A DNA stretch of 64,000 bases from Paraburkholderia sp. IMGN_8 (GTDB lineage: Bacteria; Pseudomonadota; Gammaproteobacteria; Burkholderiales; Burkholderiaceae), in NCBI RefSeq assembly GCF_038050405.1, contig NZ_CP150901.1:1674001-1738000 (forward strand). The letters run 5' to 3'. Position numbers and translations under genes: made by a program. The notes under the pieces are model-generated. The model saw only the letters and a program-made list of their open reading frames with translations. It did not search any database and was not told the origin of the DNA. Of this stretch, positions 38,782 through 47,547 are shown piece after piece. Numbering within the stretch: position 1 is the first letter of the stretch; every line of letters starts with the position of its first letter.

Positions 38782-39531
38782 ATGGGAGCCTTCGATCCGG
38801 ACAGCTTCGAGCGTTCGGTATTCGTGGTCGAGGAGCGGTACGACGCGCTGGACGAGCCGTGGCACGCGTACCGGCGCGCGCGCCTGATTCATGCGAACGA
38901 AGGCGTGCTGACCGTGCGCACCGAAACCGGACGGTGGGTCGTGCCGCCGGGCCATGTGGTCTGGATGATGCCGAATGTGTTGCATCGCCTGGCCGCGGCC
39001 GAGCCGGTGCACCTCTACTCACTGTATGCCGATGCGGATGCCGTGCCGCTGGCCGAACAGGGCGGCGCGGTTGTACTCGACCGGCTGGTGGAGGCCTTGC
39101 TGATGGCAGCGGCCGATTTGCCGAAGGACCAACCGCTCGATGCGCAGTCCAGGCGCCTCATACAGGTGTTGCTGGACCGGCTGCCGGGCTTGCCCGCCGC
39201 GCCGCTGGCGGTGCACTGGCCACGCGATCCGCGCACCCAGCGGATCGCCGATGCGCTGAACGCCAACCCGGCGGAGCAGGCGGTGCTCGAGGATCTGGCG
39301 GCAGCCGCCGGCGTCACCGCTCGCACCGCGGCTCGCCTGTTCGTCAAGGAGACCGGGCAGACCTTCGGCCAGTGGCGCCAGCAATTGCGGCTGCTCGTTG
39401 CACTCGAGCGCCTGGGCGCCGGCGCCAGTGTCACGCAGGTGGCGTTGGAAGTAGGCTACAGCGATGTGTCGTCGTTTATCGCAGTGTTCCGCGAGGCGTT
39501 CGGCGACACCCCGGCGCGCTATTTCCGCTGA
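38782..39531 (+). CDS. AraC family transcriptional regulator with N-terminal cupin
   Basis: 249 residues. The N-terminal cupin-like sensor (about 20-90) has RARLIHANEGVLTVRTETGRWVVPPGHVVWMMPNVLHRL. The C-terminal double helix-turn-helix includes VLEDLAAAAGVTARTAARLFVKETG and VTQVALEVGYSDVSSFIAVFREAFGDTPARYFR. It lies between glutaminase (divergent) and an EmrB-type exporter (convergent); the target is unknown. Confidence 0.88.
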   Translation: MGAFDPDSFERSVFVVEERYDALDEPWHAYRRARLIHANEGVLTVRTETGRWVVPPGHVVWMMPNVLHRLAAAEPVHLYSLYADADAVPLAEQGGAVVLDRLVEALLMAAADLPKDQPLDAQSRRLIQVLLDRLPGLPAAPLAVHWPRDPRTQRIADALNANPAEQAVLEDLAAAAGVTARTAARLFVKETGQTFGQWRQQLRLLVALERLGAGASVTQVALEVGYSDVSSFIAVFREAFGDTPARYFR

Positions 39532-39602
39532 GGTAGTGGCGCAAAAGTAGCTGCACAAAACGCGCCGTTTCGCGCATTCGAAGCGCCACCCTACCGTCGC
39601 CC

Positions 39603-41180
39603 TCAGTGCGCGCCCGCCGCATCCGGGCCGCCGCCGCCTTTGGCCGGCCGCGTAATCCAGATCAGCGGAATGATCAGAATGAAAATGATTGCCGACACAT
39701 AGAAGATGTCGTTCAAACCCATCATCGCGGCCTGCGTGTTCACGGTGAAGTCGAACAGCGCATGCGCCGATTGCGTATTCAGATGCAACAGCGACTGGGT
39801 CGAATCGATCTGCTGATTGAAAAGCGGGTTATCGACGGTGGCGCGTTCAGTGAGCCGCTCGTGATGCAGCACCGTGCGGTTGTTCCACTCGTTGCCGGCG
39901 ATCGAGGTGCCCACCGCGCCGCAAAACACCCGCACGAAATTCGACAGACCCGCCGCCGCCGGAATCCTGTTCGGCGGCTGGCCGGACAGAATGATCGACG
40001 TCAGCGGCACGAAGAACAGCGCCATCGGAATGCCTTGCAGCAGCGTGGGTAACACGAGGTGCCACGTGTCGATTTCGATCACGTACTTCGAGCGCATATA
40101 GAACACGATCGCGAAGCCGATAAACGCGAGCGTGGCGATGACGCGCGCGTCGGAGCGCGGCAGCACACGGCCCATCACCGGCGCGAGCAGCACCGCGAAG
40201 ATGCCTAGCGGCGCGGTCACCAGCCCCGCATCCACCGAGCGGTAGTTCAGATACTCCTGCATCCATTGCGGAAGCAGCACCAGGTTGCCGAAGAACACGC
40301 CATAGGCGACCGAAATCGCAATCGTGCCGCCGAGGAAGTTACGTTGCGTGAAGAGCCGCAAATCGACGATCGGATTCTCCTCGGTCAGCTCCCACACGAG
40401 GAAAAACGCAAAGCTGATCAGCGCCGTGATGCCCAGAATCACGATCACCGGCGACGAGAACCAGTCGAGGTCCTTGCCCTTGTCGAGCATGATCTGCAAC
40501 GAGGCGACCCAGGTAATCAGCAAACCGAGGCCGACCACGTCGATCGGCGGTTTTCTGATGGCGGATTCGCGGGTGCGGTAGATCATCCACGTGACGCCGG
40601 CCGCGAAAATGCCGACCGGAATGTTGATGTAGAAGATCCACGACCAGCTGTAACTATCCGTGATCCAGCCGCCGAGCGCAGGGCCGGCAATCGGGCCGAC
40701 GGTCGCCGTCATGGCCCATAAGGCGAGTGCGGTCGACGCTTTCTCCTTGGGATAGGAGCCGAGCAGAATCGCTTGCGACAGCGGAATCAGCGGGCCGGCC
40801 ACGGCGCCCTGGAAGACTCGCGCGACCAGCAGGATCGGCAGCGTCGGCGCAATGCCGCACAGCCACGAAGCCAGCACGAACATCAGAATCGCGCCGACGA
40901 ACAGCTTCACCTGGCCGAAGCGCTGCGTGAGCCAGCCGGTCAGTGGAATCGACACCGCGTTGGCGGCGGCGAATACCGTGATGACCCACGTGCCCTCGTC
41001 GACCGAGACGCCGAGGTTGCCCGAAATGGTCGGGATCGCGACGTTCGCAATCGACGTGTCGAGCACATTCATGAAGGTGGCGAGCGCGACGGCGATGGTC
41101 GCCAGAACCAGTTGGCCGCCTTTTAACGGCGGTGGCGAGGCCGGCGGCGCGGCGGTTGGCGCGGAAGTGGGCTGGCTCAA
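39603..41180 (-). CDS. DHA2-family (EmrB/QacA) multidrug MFS transporter
   Basis: 525 residues with 14 predicted helices. Typical motifs are FMNVLDTSIANVAIPTISGNLG (motif D1), TVFAAANAVSIPLTGWLTQRFGQVKLF (motif A) and ARVFQGAVAGPLIPLSQAIL. It closely resembles EmrB. It is a proton-driven exporter in the inner membrane. No EmrA or TolC-like partner is adjacent, so an unlinked partner is likely. Confidence 0.92.
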   Translation of the reverse strand: MSQPTSAPTAAPPASPPPLKGGQLVLATIAVALATFMNVLDTSIANVAIPTISGNLGVSVDEGTWVITVFAAANAVSIPLTGWLTQRFGQVKLFVGAILMFVLASWLCGIAPTLPILLVARVFQGAVAGPLIPLSQAILLGSYPKEKASTALALWAMTATVGPIAGPALGGWITDSYSWSWIFYINIPVGIFAAGVTWMIYRTRESAIRKPPIDVVGLGLLITWVASLQIMLDKGKDLDWFSSPVIVILGITALISFAFFLVWELTEENPIVDLRLFTQRNFLGGTIAISVAYGVFFGNLVLLPQWMQEYLNYRSVDAGLVTAPLGIFAVLLAPVMGRVLPRSDARVIATLAFIGFAIVFYMRSKYVIEIDTWHLVLPTLLQGIPMALFFVPLTSIILSGQPPNRIPAAAGLSNFVRVFCGAVGTSIAGNEWNNRTVLHHERLTERATVDNPLFNQQIDSTQSLLHLNTQSAHALFDFTVNTQAAMMGLNDIFYVSAIIFILIIPLIWITRPAKGGGGPDAAGAH

Positions 41181-41401
41181 TCAATTCTCCGGACGGAAAA
41201 CCTACGGATGGTCCATTCACCGCTCGCAAAAGCATACCTGCATTCACGTGTTGACGTGGTCGGCGCGGGCAGGCATGACGGCAAACTCACGGCAGAAAGC
41301 AATCTGGCAGCGTATCCTCGCGCCAGAGGCAACACGTTGCCGCGCGGTTTGCCGCGCGCGCAGAAACACGAACCGAGAGCACAGAGAGGAAGGAAACGGA
41401 T

Positions 41402-42061
41402 ATGGCCTGGGAGCAATTCGAACACGGCTGGCGGCGCGCGCCGGCCAATGCGCCTGCCAAGGCATTGGTGGTGCTGCTGCACGGCGTCGGCAGCAATGCA
41501 CGCGATCTGATGCCGCTCGCGGACATCTGGAGCGAGTCCTTGCCGGACGTCGCCTTCGCGTCGCTCGACGGCAGCGAGGCATTCGACGGCGGCTTCGGCG
41601 GGCGTCAGTGGTTCAGCCTGCGCGAGGTCGTCGAGGCCAACCGCGAGGCGCGCGTCGCCGCGGCCTATCCGGCGCTGCGGCGCATGCTCGAAGCCGAACT
41701 GGCGCACTGGCAGCTGGATTTCAGCCGGCTTGCACTGGTAGGCTTTTCGCAAGGCTCGATCATGTCGATGCATCACGTGGCGACCAGCGCGCAAGGCGCT
41801 GCCGCTGTCGTCGCGTATTCCGGGCGGCTCGCCTCGGCGATCGTCGCGCAAAACGGCACGCCGCTCACGCTGGTGCATGGCGAAGAAGACGAAGTGATTC
41901 CGGTGCGGGAGCTCGAACGCGCCGCCGATGCCTTCAGCAACGCCGGCTACACCGTCGACGCCTACGTGCTGTCCGGCACTGGTCATACGATTAATGCCGA
42001 CGGCGTCGAGCTCGGGCGCGAGGCGCTGGTGAGCGTGCTGGGTCCGTTGTCGCGAGACTGA
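41402..42061 (+). CDS. Phospholipase/carboxylesterase-family alpha/beta hydrolase (YpfH-like)
   Basis: 219 residues. HGVGSNARDLMPLADIW forms the oxyanion region, LVGFSQGSIMSMH holds the nucleophile Ser, HGEEDEVIPV the acid, and GTGHTINADGV the His, completing the triad. It is cytosolic. The ATG follows gaggaaggaaacgg. Substrate unknown. Confidence 0.88.
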   Translation: MAWEQFEHGWRRAPANAPAKALVVLLHGVGSNARDLMPLADIWSESLPDVAFASLDGSEAFDGGFGGRQWFSLREVVEANREARVAAAYPALRRMLEAELAHWQLDFSRLALVGFSQGSIMSMHHVATSAQGAAAVVAYSGRLASAIVAQNGTPLTLVHGEEDEVIPVRELERAADAFSNAGYTVDAYVLSGTGHTINADGVELGREALVSVLGPLSRD

Positions 42062-42252
42062 CACGGCCCTGATTGAAAAATTGGTCTAAAGAATTTGATC
42101 TGCTTGCCGTTAACTGCTCATTAGCATGAGAATCACCCCCGCCGCGCGGATCGCGCAGCGCCCGTCAGGGCGAACCACGCGGCACGGGTGACCGGGGGCG
42201 CATTTTCCAGACTGCCCGGCAAGGGCGGATAACGACATACCAGAGCCTTCCT

Positions 42253-43305
42253 ATGGCCAGACCGACGCCGCATTACCCGCTTTTCGATCGCTTGTTCCGT
42301 CATGCCGTGGCGGTGGACCTCGGCACGGCCAACACCCTGATCTATACCGACGACGGCGGCATCGTGCTGAATCAGCCGTCGGTCGTCTGCTTCGAGAAAC
42401 AGCCTGCCGCCGGACAAAAGCGCGTTGCCGCGGTTGGCACCGAAGCGCGGCAACTGCTCGGCAGGGCGCCGCGCAATCTCGAGGCAGTGCGGCCGATGCG
42501 GCACGGCGTCATCGCCAATTTCTCGGCCGCCGAGCATATGATCCGGCAATTCGTCGACATTGCGCGCCCGCGGCCGCTGTTCAGCCGCCGCGCGGCTTTC
42601 ACGCTGTGCGTGCCGGCGGGCGCGACCCAGGTCGAGCGTCGCGCGATCAAGGAAGCCGCGGTGGCGGCCGGCGCGTGGAAGGTGAGTCTGATCGGTGAAT
42701 CGCTGGCGTCGGCGGTCGGCGCGGGCCTGCCGGTGTCGGAGGCGAGCGGTTCGATGGTGGTCGATATCGGCGGCGGCACCACCGAAGTCGGCGTGATCGC
42801 GCTGGGTGGCATGGCGTATAGCGGCTCGATTCGCGTCGGCGGCGACAGCTTCGACATGGCGATCGTCAATTACGTGCGCAATCTGTACGGCGTGCTGCTA
42901 GGCGAGCAAACCGCCGAGCATGTGAAGAAAAGCATCGGTACGGCCGTGCGTGACGTGCCGATTGCGTACATGAACGCCACCGGGCGCAGCGTCGACGACG
43001 GCCTGCCGCGCACGGTTCAGCTGAGCAACCACGATATCGCCGACGCGATCGACGGCCCGCTGCGTCAGGTGATCGGCGCGGTGAAGCGCGCGCTCGAAAC
43101 GGCGCCGGCCGAGCTGGTGACCGATATCGCGCACAGCGGCATTGTGCTGACCGGTGGCGGCGCGCTGCTCGGCAACCTTGGCCAGCGGCTGACCAATGAA
43201 CTGGGCCTGGGTGTCCGCGTCGCCGACGAACCGCTGACTTGCGCGGTGCGCGGCGCGGCTGCGGCGGTGGCGGCCGGTTTGCTGGATGAATGCGCGTACG
43301 AGTGA
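42253..43305 (+). CDS. MreB-like actin homologue (orphan paralogue)
   Basis: 350 residues with actin-fold phosphate loops (VAVDLGTANTLIYTDDGGIVLNQPSVV, VDIGGGTTEVGVIALGG) and adenosine motif GIVLTGGGALLGNL. It is a standard MreB length, but the N-terminus and segments such as CVPAGATQVERRAIKEAA differ from the canonical shape-determining MreB, and no mreC/mreD follows. It is a second MreB outside the cell-shape operon; its role is unknown. Confidence 0.9.
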   Translation: MARPTPHYPLFDRLFRHAVAVDLGTANTLIYTDDGGIVLNQPSVVCFEKQPAAGQKRVAAVGTEARQLLGRAPRNLEAVRPMRHGVIANFSAAEHMIRQFVDIARPRPLFSRRAAFTLCVPAGATQVERRAIKEAAVAAGAWKVSLIGESLASAVGAGLPVSEASGSMVVDIGGGTTEVGVIALGGMAYSGSIRVGGDSFDMAIVNYVRNLYGVLLGEQTAEHVKKSIGTAVRDVPIAYMNATGRSVDDGLPRTVQLSNHDIADAIDGPLRQVIGAVKRALETAPAELVTDIAHSGIVLTGGGALLGNLGQRLTNELGLGVRVADEPLTCAVRGAAAAVAAGLLDECAYE

Positions 43306-43481
43306 CGTGCCGCGGCAGTGGCGTACCGCGCATCGCGCGCCGTACGACGCAAGCTTCGGCGTACATTTGACGCCAATGTGACAATACGCGACGCGTCCCA
43401 TTTGCCGGGACGCACGCTCGCTTTCCTTTCCCCGATTTTTTCGAGCAGGCATCGCTGCATTCAGGCGTTGCCGCGCCGCCC

Positions 43482-44342
43482 GTGAATCCGCCTGTGAATC
43501 AACCTGTTTCTGCTTCGTCTCCATCTTTTATCGAACTGCAAAGTCGTTTGCGCATGCCCTACGTGGAAGCCGGCGAGGGCGAACTGCTGCTGTTCGTGCA
43601 CGGCTCGCTGTGCGATTACCGCTATTGGCAACCGCAACTCGCCGGACTTTCGAAGCATTACCGCTGTGTCGCAGTGAGTCTCACGCACTACTGGCCGGTG
43701 ACCGATACCGAGCCGGACCTGCCGTTCAGTTGGAGCGGGCATGCGGATGAAGTGGCCGAGTTCATCGAACGTTGCGGCGCAGGGCCGGCGCACGTGGTGG
43801 GGCATTCGCGCGGCGGCTGCGTGGCCTATCATTTCGCGCGGCGCCATCCCGAACAGGTGCGCACCTTGACGCTGGCCGATCCCGGCGGTCCGTTGCAGAT
43901 CGCCGGGAGGCCACCCGCGCGTTTGCCGGAGACAGTTAACGCGTTGCGCGCCAAAGCCGCGCAGCTGATCGAAGCAGGCGAAGTGGATGCCGGCTTGCAG
44001 TTGTTCGTCGATTCGGTGAGCCGGCCCGGCTTCTGGGCGATGAGCACGCCGGGTTTTCGCAGGATGGCGACCGACAACGCGCACACGCTCGCGCGCCAGT
44101 TCCGCGACCCGTTGCCCGCGTACGTGCCGGAGGAGGCGGCCGAGGTACGCTGCCCGGTGCTGCTGATCGACGGCGAAAAGAGCCCGGACATGTTCCGGCG
44201 CACGGCAACCGCACTGCAATCGTGGCTGCCGGACGCGCGCCGCGAAACGGTGCGCGGCGCGTCGCACGGGATGAGCCTCGCGCATCCGGCCGCGTTCAAT
44301 CGCTATGTTGATGAATTCATCCGTGCAATGAGTGCACGCTGA
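43482..44342 (+). CDS. Alpha/beta hydrolase
   Basis: 286 residues from a GTG start. LLLFVHGSLCDYRYW is the oxyanion motif, VVGHSRGGCVAYHFA the nucleophile elbow, PVLLIDGEKSPDMF the acid strand and GASHGMSLAHP the catalytic His. It is cytosolic and monocistronic. The start is uncertain because ribosome-site evidence is weak. Confidence 0.8.
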   Translation: MNPPVNQPVSASSPSFIELQSRLRMPYVEAGEGELLLFVHGSLCDYRYWQPQLAGLSKHYRCVAVSLTHYWPVTDTEPDLPFSWSGHADEVAEFIERCGAGPAHVVGHSRGGCVAYHFARRHPEQVRTLTLADPGGPLQIAGRPPARLPETVNALRAKAAQLIEAGEVDAGLQLFVDSVSRPGFWAMSTPGFRRMATDNAHTLARQFRDPLPAYVPEEAAEVRCPVLLIDGEKSPDMFRRTATALQSWLPDARRETVRGASHGMSLAHPAAFNRYVDEFIRAMSAR

Positions 44343-44433
44343 GCGCGCAATGAGCAGCAATGAACGCGCGCTGAGTTCCGCACAGCGATGCGCGCGCGGG
44401 TGATCAGCACGCGCGGGTCAGAACGTATGAAGC

Positions 44434-44835
44434 TCAAGCTTTGCGATGCGCGTCGGTATCGAGTGCGCGTTCCGCTGCTTCGCCAACGAGGCCGTGATAA
44501 TACAGATGCACGCCGATCGCGAGCGAGTCGTTGCGAATTTCGTGGAATGCTTTCCACGCCTTTACCGGGTCTTTGAACAGCAGGTAGTGCGCTTCCCGCG
44601 CGATCAGGTCAGCCACTTCATGCAGACCGTGGCCGTGCAATACGTTCACCAGCGCATCGAGACTGTGATGGGTGCGTGCGTCGGTACGCGGATAGAGCAT
44701 ATGCAGCACCGCGACGTTTTGCGTCTTCAGCGCCGCCGACAAGGCGACGACGATGTCCTGATGATTCAGCGCGGTGACGATGCTGTCTTCGTTGTGGACG
44801 TGATCCGGAAACAGCGTTTCGAGAGAGGCATTCAT
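44434..44835 (-). CDS. Hypothetical protein with alpha-helical repeats
   Basis: 133 residues, soluble, mostly helical, beginning MNASLETLFPDHVHNEDSIVTAL and containing a conserved-looking LVNVLHGHGLHEVADLIAREAHYLLF. I recognise no family. The start at 44835 follows caggaaggaccc. A strong transcription terminator stands just upstream, so expression needs readthrough or a promoter inside the 30-base gap. Confidence 0.65.
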   Translation of the reverse strand: MNASLETLFPDHVHNEDSIVTALNHQDIVVALSAALKTQNVAVLHMLYPRTDARTHHSLDALVNVLHGHGLHEVADLIAREAHYLLFKDPVKAWKAFHEIRNDSLAIGVHLYYHGLVGEAAERALDTDAHRKA

Positions 44836-44863
44836 CGGGTCCTTCCTGTTCTTCTGGCTGATT

Positions 44864-44890
44864 AAAAAAGCCCGCCGTAGGACGGCGGGC
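44864..44890 (-). terminator. Intrinsic terminator in the leader of the 44434 gene
   Basis: Minus-strand GCCCGCCG-loop-CGGCGGGC (44870-44890) followed by six U residues (44864-44869), a textbook Rho-independent terminator, 29 bases before the ATG of the downstream gene. It must end either an upstream small RNA or an attenuated leader. Confidence 0.75.
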
Positions 44891-45248
44891 CAAAGACAGC
44901 GATGTGCTTGCAGGGGAAGCAAAACACGGATCCAGTATCGCAGAGCCGCCGCACTTGTGCTGCTCGACAGCCGCAAAACATTGTTGCATTGCGCGCACCA
45001 ACTTTCATTTGGCTGGCAGGGCAGGTTTGCGTGTGCAATGCGCGTGTGCAGTGCATTTCTGCCCGGTATTTGCACGTGGCTTTTCAGGCAACGAATGTTG
45101 CGCCAGTCGAGATGGATTGTTGCGGTCAATCGGCGCAATCAATGCATCATCGAACCGTAGAATGCGAAGCGGAGCCTGAGCATGCGTGACGAGCGACGAT
45201 CGAGCATGCCGGCACGTGTGCGATATGACAGTGAAAGGAAACGTGTAG
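44891..45248. other. Divergent promoter region between gltA and the 44434 gene, with candidate sRNA/leader
   Basis: About 360 bases between divergent genes. The minus-strand terminator at its edge implies a short transcript of unknown extent from here. No ORF with a good start was seen. It also carries the gltA promoter. Confidence 0.4.
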
Positions 45249-46547
45249 ATGAACTCGAAGACACACGCAACGCTGAGCTTTTCCGACAGCGACCAGACGA
45301 TTGAATTGCCGATTTACCAGGGTACGCTTGGGCCGGATGTCATCGACATCCGCAAACTGTATGGCCAGACGGGCAAGTTCACCTACGACCCGGGTTTCAT
45401 GTCGACGGCGGCCTGCAATTCAGAGATCACGTATATCGATGGTGACAAGGGCGAGCTGCTATATCGCGGCTACCCGATCGACAATCTCGCGCAAAACGCC
45501 GACTTCCTCGAAACCTGTTATCTGTTGCTGAAGGGCGAGCTGCCGACTGCGCAGGCGAAGGAAGAGTTCGTGAAGACTGTCACGCAGCACACGATGGTTC
45601 ACGAGCAGATGCATTTCTTCTTCCGTGGCTTCCGCCGCGACGCGCACCCGATGGCGATTCTGGTGGCGGCGGTGGGTGCGTTGTCGGCGTTTTATCACGA
45701 CTCGCTGGACATCAATAACCCGCTGCACCGCGACGTGTCGGCGATTCGCATGATCGCCAAGCTGCCGACGCTGGTGGCAATGGCATATAAGTACACCGTG
45801 GGCCAGCCGTTCGTGTATCCGAAGAACGACTTGTCGTACAGCGCGAACTTCATGCGGATGATGTTCGCCAATCCGGCGGAGGAATATAAGGTCAACGACG
45901 TGCTAGTGCGGGCACTTGATCGCATTCTGATCTTGCACGCCGATCATGAGCAGAATGCTTCGACCTCGACGGTTCGGTTGGCGGGTTCATCGGGTGCGAA
46001 CCCGTTTGCTTGCATTGCGGCGGGTATTGCTTGCTTGTGGGGCCCGGCGCATGGCGGCGCGAATGAAGCTGCGCTGAATATGCTGGAGGAGATTGGCTCG
46101 GTCGACAACATTCCCGAGTTCATTGCGAAGGTGAAGGACAAGAACTCCGGCGTGAAGCTGATGGGTTTTGGCCACCGTGTGTATAAGAATTACGATCCTC
46201 GTGCGAAGCTGATGCGGGAGACTTGCCACGAAGTACTGGAAGAGTTGGGGCTGCATGACGACCCGCTGTTCAAGCTCGCGATGGCGCTCGAGAAGATCGC
46301 TCTCGAGGACGACTACTTCGTGTCGCGGAAGCTGTATCCGAATGTTGATTTTTATTCTGGCATCGTGCAGCGGGCTTTAGGTATCCCTACGGCGATGTTT
46401 ACCTGTATCTTTGCGATGGCTCGCACCGTTGGATGGATTGCGCAGTGGAATGAGATGATTGCTGATCCGGAGCAGAAGATTGGGCGCCCACGGCAGTTGT
46501 TTGTTGGGCAAACGCAGCGCGAGGCTAAACGGATCGAGCAAAGGTAG
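45249..46547 (+). CDS. gltA: Citrate synthase
   Basis: 432 residues, type II hexameric citrate synthase length. It has TFDPG-like [38 protein letters not shown]-type [45 protein letters not shown] and [16 protein letters not shown] with active-site histidines. It condenses oxaloacetate and acetyl-CoA at the entry to the citric acid cycle. The last ~600 bases are G+T-rich and C-poor on the coding strand compared with the start, and the stop abuts the inverted-repeat element. Confidence 0.97.
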   Translation: MNSKTHATLSFSDSDQTIELPIYQGTLGPDVIDIRKLYGQTGKFTYDPGFMSTAACNSEITYIDGDKGELLYRGYPIDNLAQNADFLETCYLLLKGELPTAQAKEEFVKTVTQHTMVHEQMHFFFRGFRRDAHPMAILVAAVGALSAFYHDSLDINNPLHRDVSAIRMIAKLPTLVAMAYKYTVGQPFVYPKNDLSYSANFMRMMFANPAEEYKVNDVLVRALDRILILHADHEQNASTSTVRLAGSSGANPFACIAAGIACLWGPAHGGANEAALNMLEEIGSVDNIPEFIAKVKDKNSGVKLMGFGHRVYKNYDPRAKLMRETCHEVLEELGLHDDPLFKLAMALEKIALEDDYFVSRKLYPNVDFYSGIVQRALGIPTAMFTCIFAMARTVGWIAQWNEMIADPEQKIGRPRQLFVGQTQREAKRIEQR

Positions 46548-46550
46548 TTT

Positions 46551-47402
46551 TTTTGCCTTCGCGGCGCTCGTGTTCTGTGTGCCTGCGGTGTTGGCCTTTC
46601 CTTGATTTGATATTGGTTTATTAGCGTCGCCCCTGTGCGGGGCAGGCACTTACTTTCTTTGCCGCCGCAAAGAAAGTAAGCAAAGAAAGCGGCTTCACAC
46701 CGCTAACCCTTAAGCGGGTCCCCTGGCTTGGAGGAGGTAGCGGACCATCTGGAATCGGTGTTCTCGCGCATTCCGCGCTGGTGACAAGGCAGTCATTCTT
46801 CCGGCGGCGCTGCGCGCGCCGTGGCGGTACTTCATCAAACTGCCCGTTGGTTTCGGCGCTCGGCGGTACTTCGCAAAGCCGCGCGCCGGATTGGGTGCTC
46901 GGCAGTACTTCGCAAAACTGCCCGCCTGGTTCAACGCCGACGTTTCGTCCGCATAGTGGCTGGCACTCCCAAACTTCGGCACTTCGCCGAGGCGAAGCCG
47001 ATGGCTCCCCACAAAAAAAGAATTACCCACTGGATTCCCTTGCAGACCGTTCCGGCGAGCACGCAGTGCGAGGCGGGAAGGATGATGCCGGAGGCGCCTA
47101 TCTGCGATCGGTGTTGGGAAGTACCGCGACGGCGCGCGCAGCGCCGCCGGAAGTATGACTGCCTTGTCACTAGCGCGGAGTGTGCGAGAGCACCGATTCC
47201 AGATGCTCCACTGCCTTCTCCAAGCCAGGCGACCCGCTTAAGGGTTAGCGGTGTGAAGCCGCTTTCTTTGCTTACTTTCTTTGCGGCGGCAAAGAAAGTA
47301 AGTGCCTGCCCCGCACAGGGGCGACGCTAATAGACCACTAAGAAATCAAGGAAAGGCCACCGCCGCAGGCACACAGAAACAAGCGCCGCGCAGGCAAAAC
47401 AA
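46551..47402. repeat. Large inverted-repeat element, copy B (uninterrupted)
   Basis: Arms of roughly 285 bases are inverted relative to each other around a core of about 265 bases. Each arm carries GCGTCGCCCCTGTGCGGGGC, a perfect 14-bp hairpin (CTTACTTTCTTTGC/GCAAAGAAAGTAAG, at 46649-46680 and 47271-47302), an AAGCGGC...CTTAAGCGGGTC block and a GACAAGGCAGTCAT block. It fills the whole space between gltA and the next gene and has no credible protein product. Confidence 0.88.
46823..46939 (+). repeat. 39-bp tandem repeat, three units, in the repeat core
   Basis: GGCGGTACTTC or GGCAGTACTTC recurs at 46823, 46862 and 46901, an exact 39-base period with about 60-70% identity between units. Copy A has one unit near 16420 followed by a different ~35-base repeat family. 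The cores seem to vary between copies. Confidence 0.75.
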
Positions 47403-47547
47403 AAAAAGCTCTGCATCTCCCATGCCACAAAACCCAGAAACTCACATATGTTAAGGTCGTCTGACACGCACAGACCTTCTACAATCGGAAGCGATGGCAG
47501 AACCCCGAAACCGGAAAGCAAAAGCGAACACCATAGGAGCGACCCTG

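Noticed and set aside
46823..46939. Three regular 39-base units considered as a CRISPR array
   Set aside because: Units are adjacent without spacers, and no cas gene is near.
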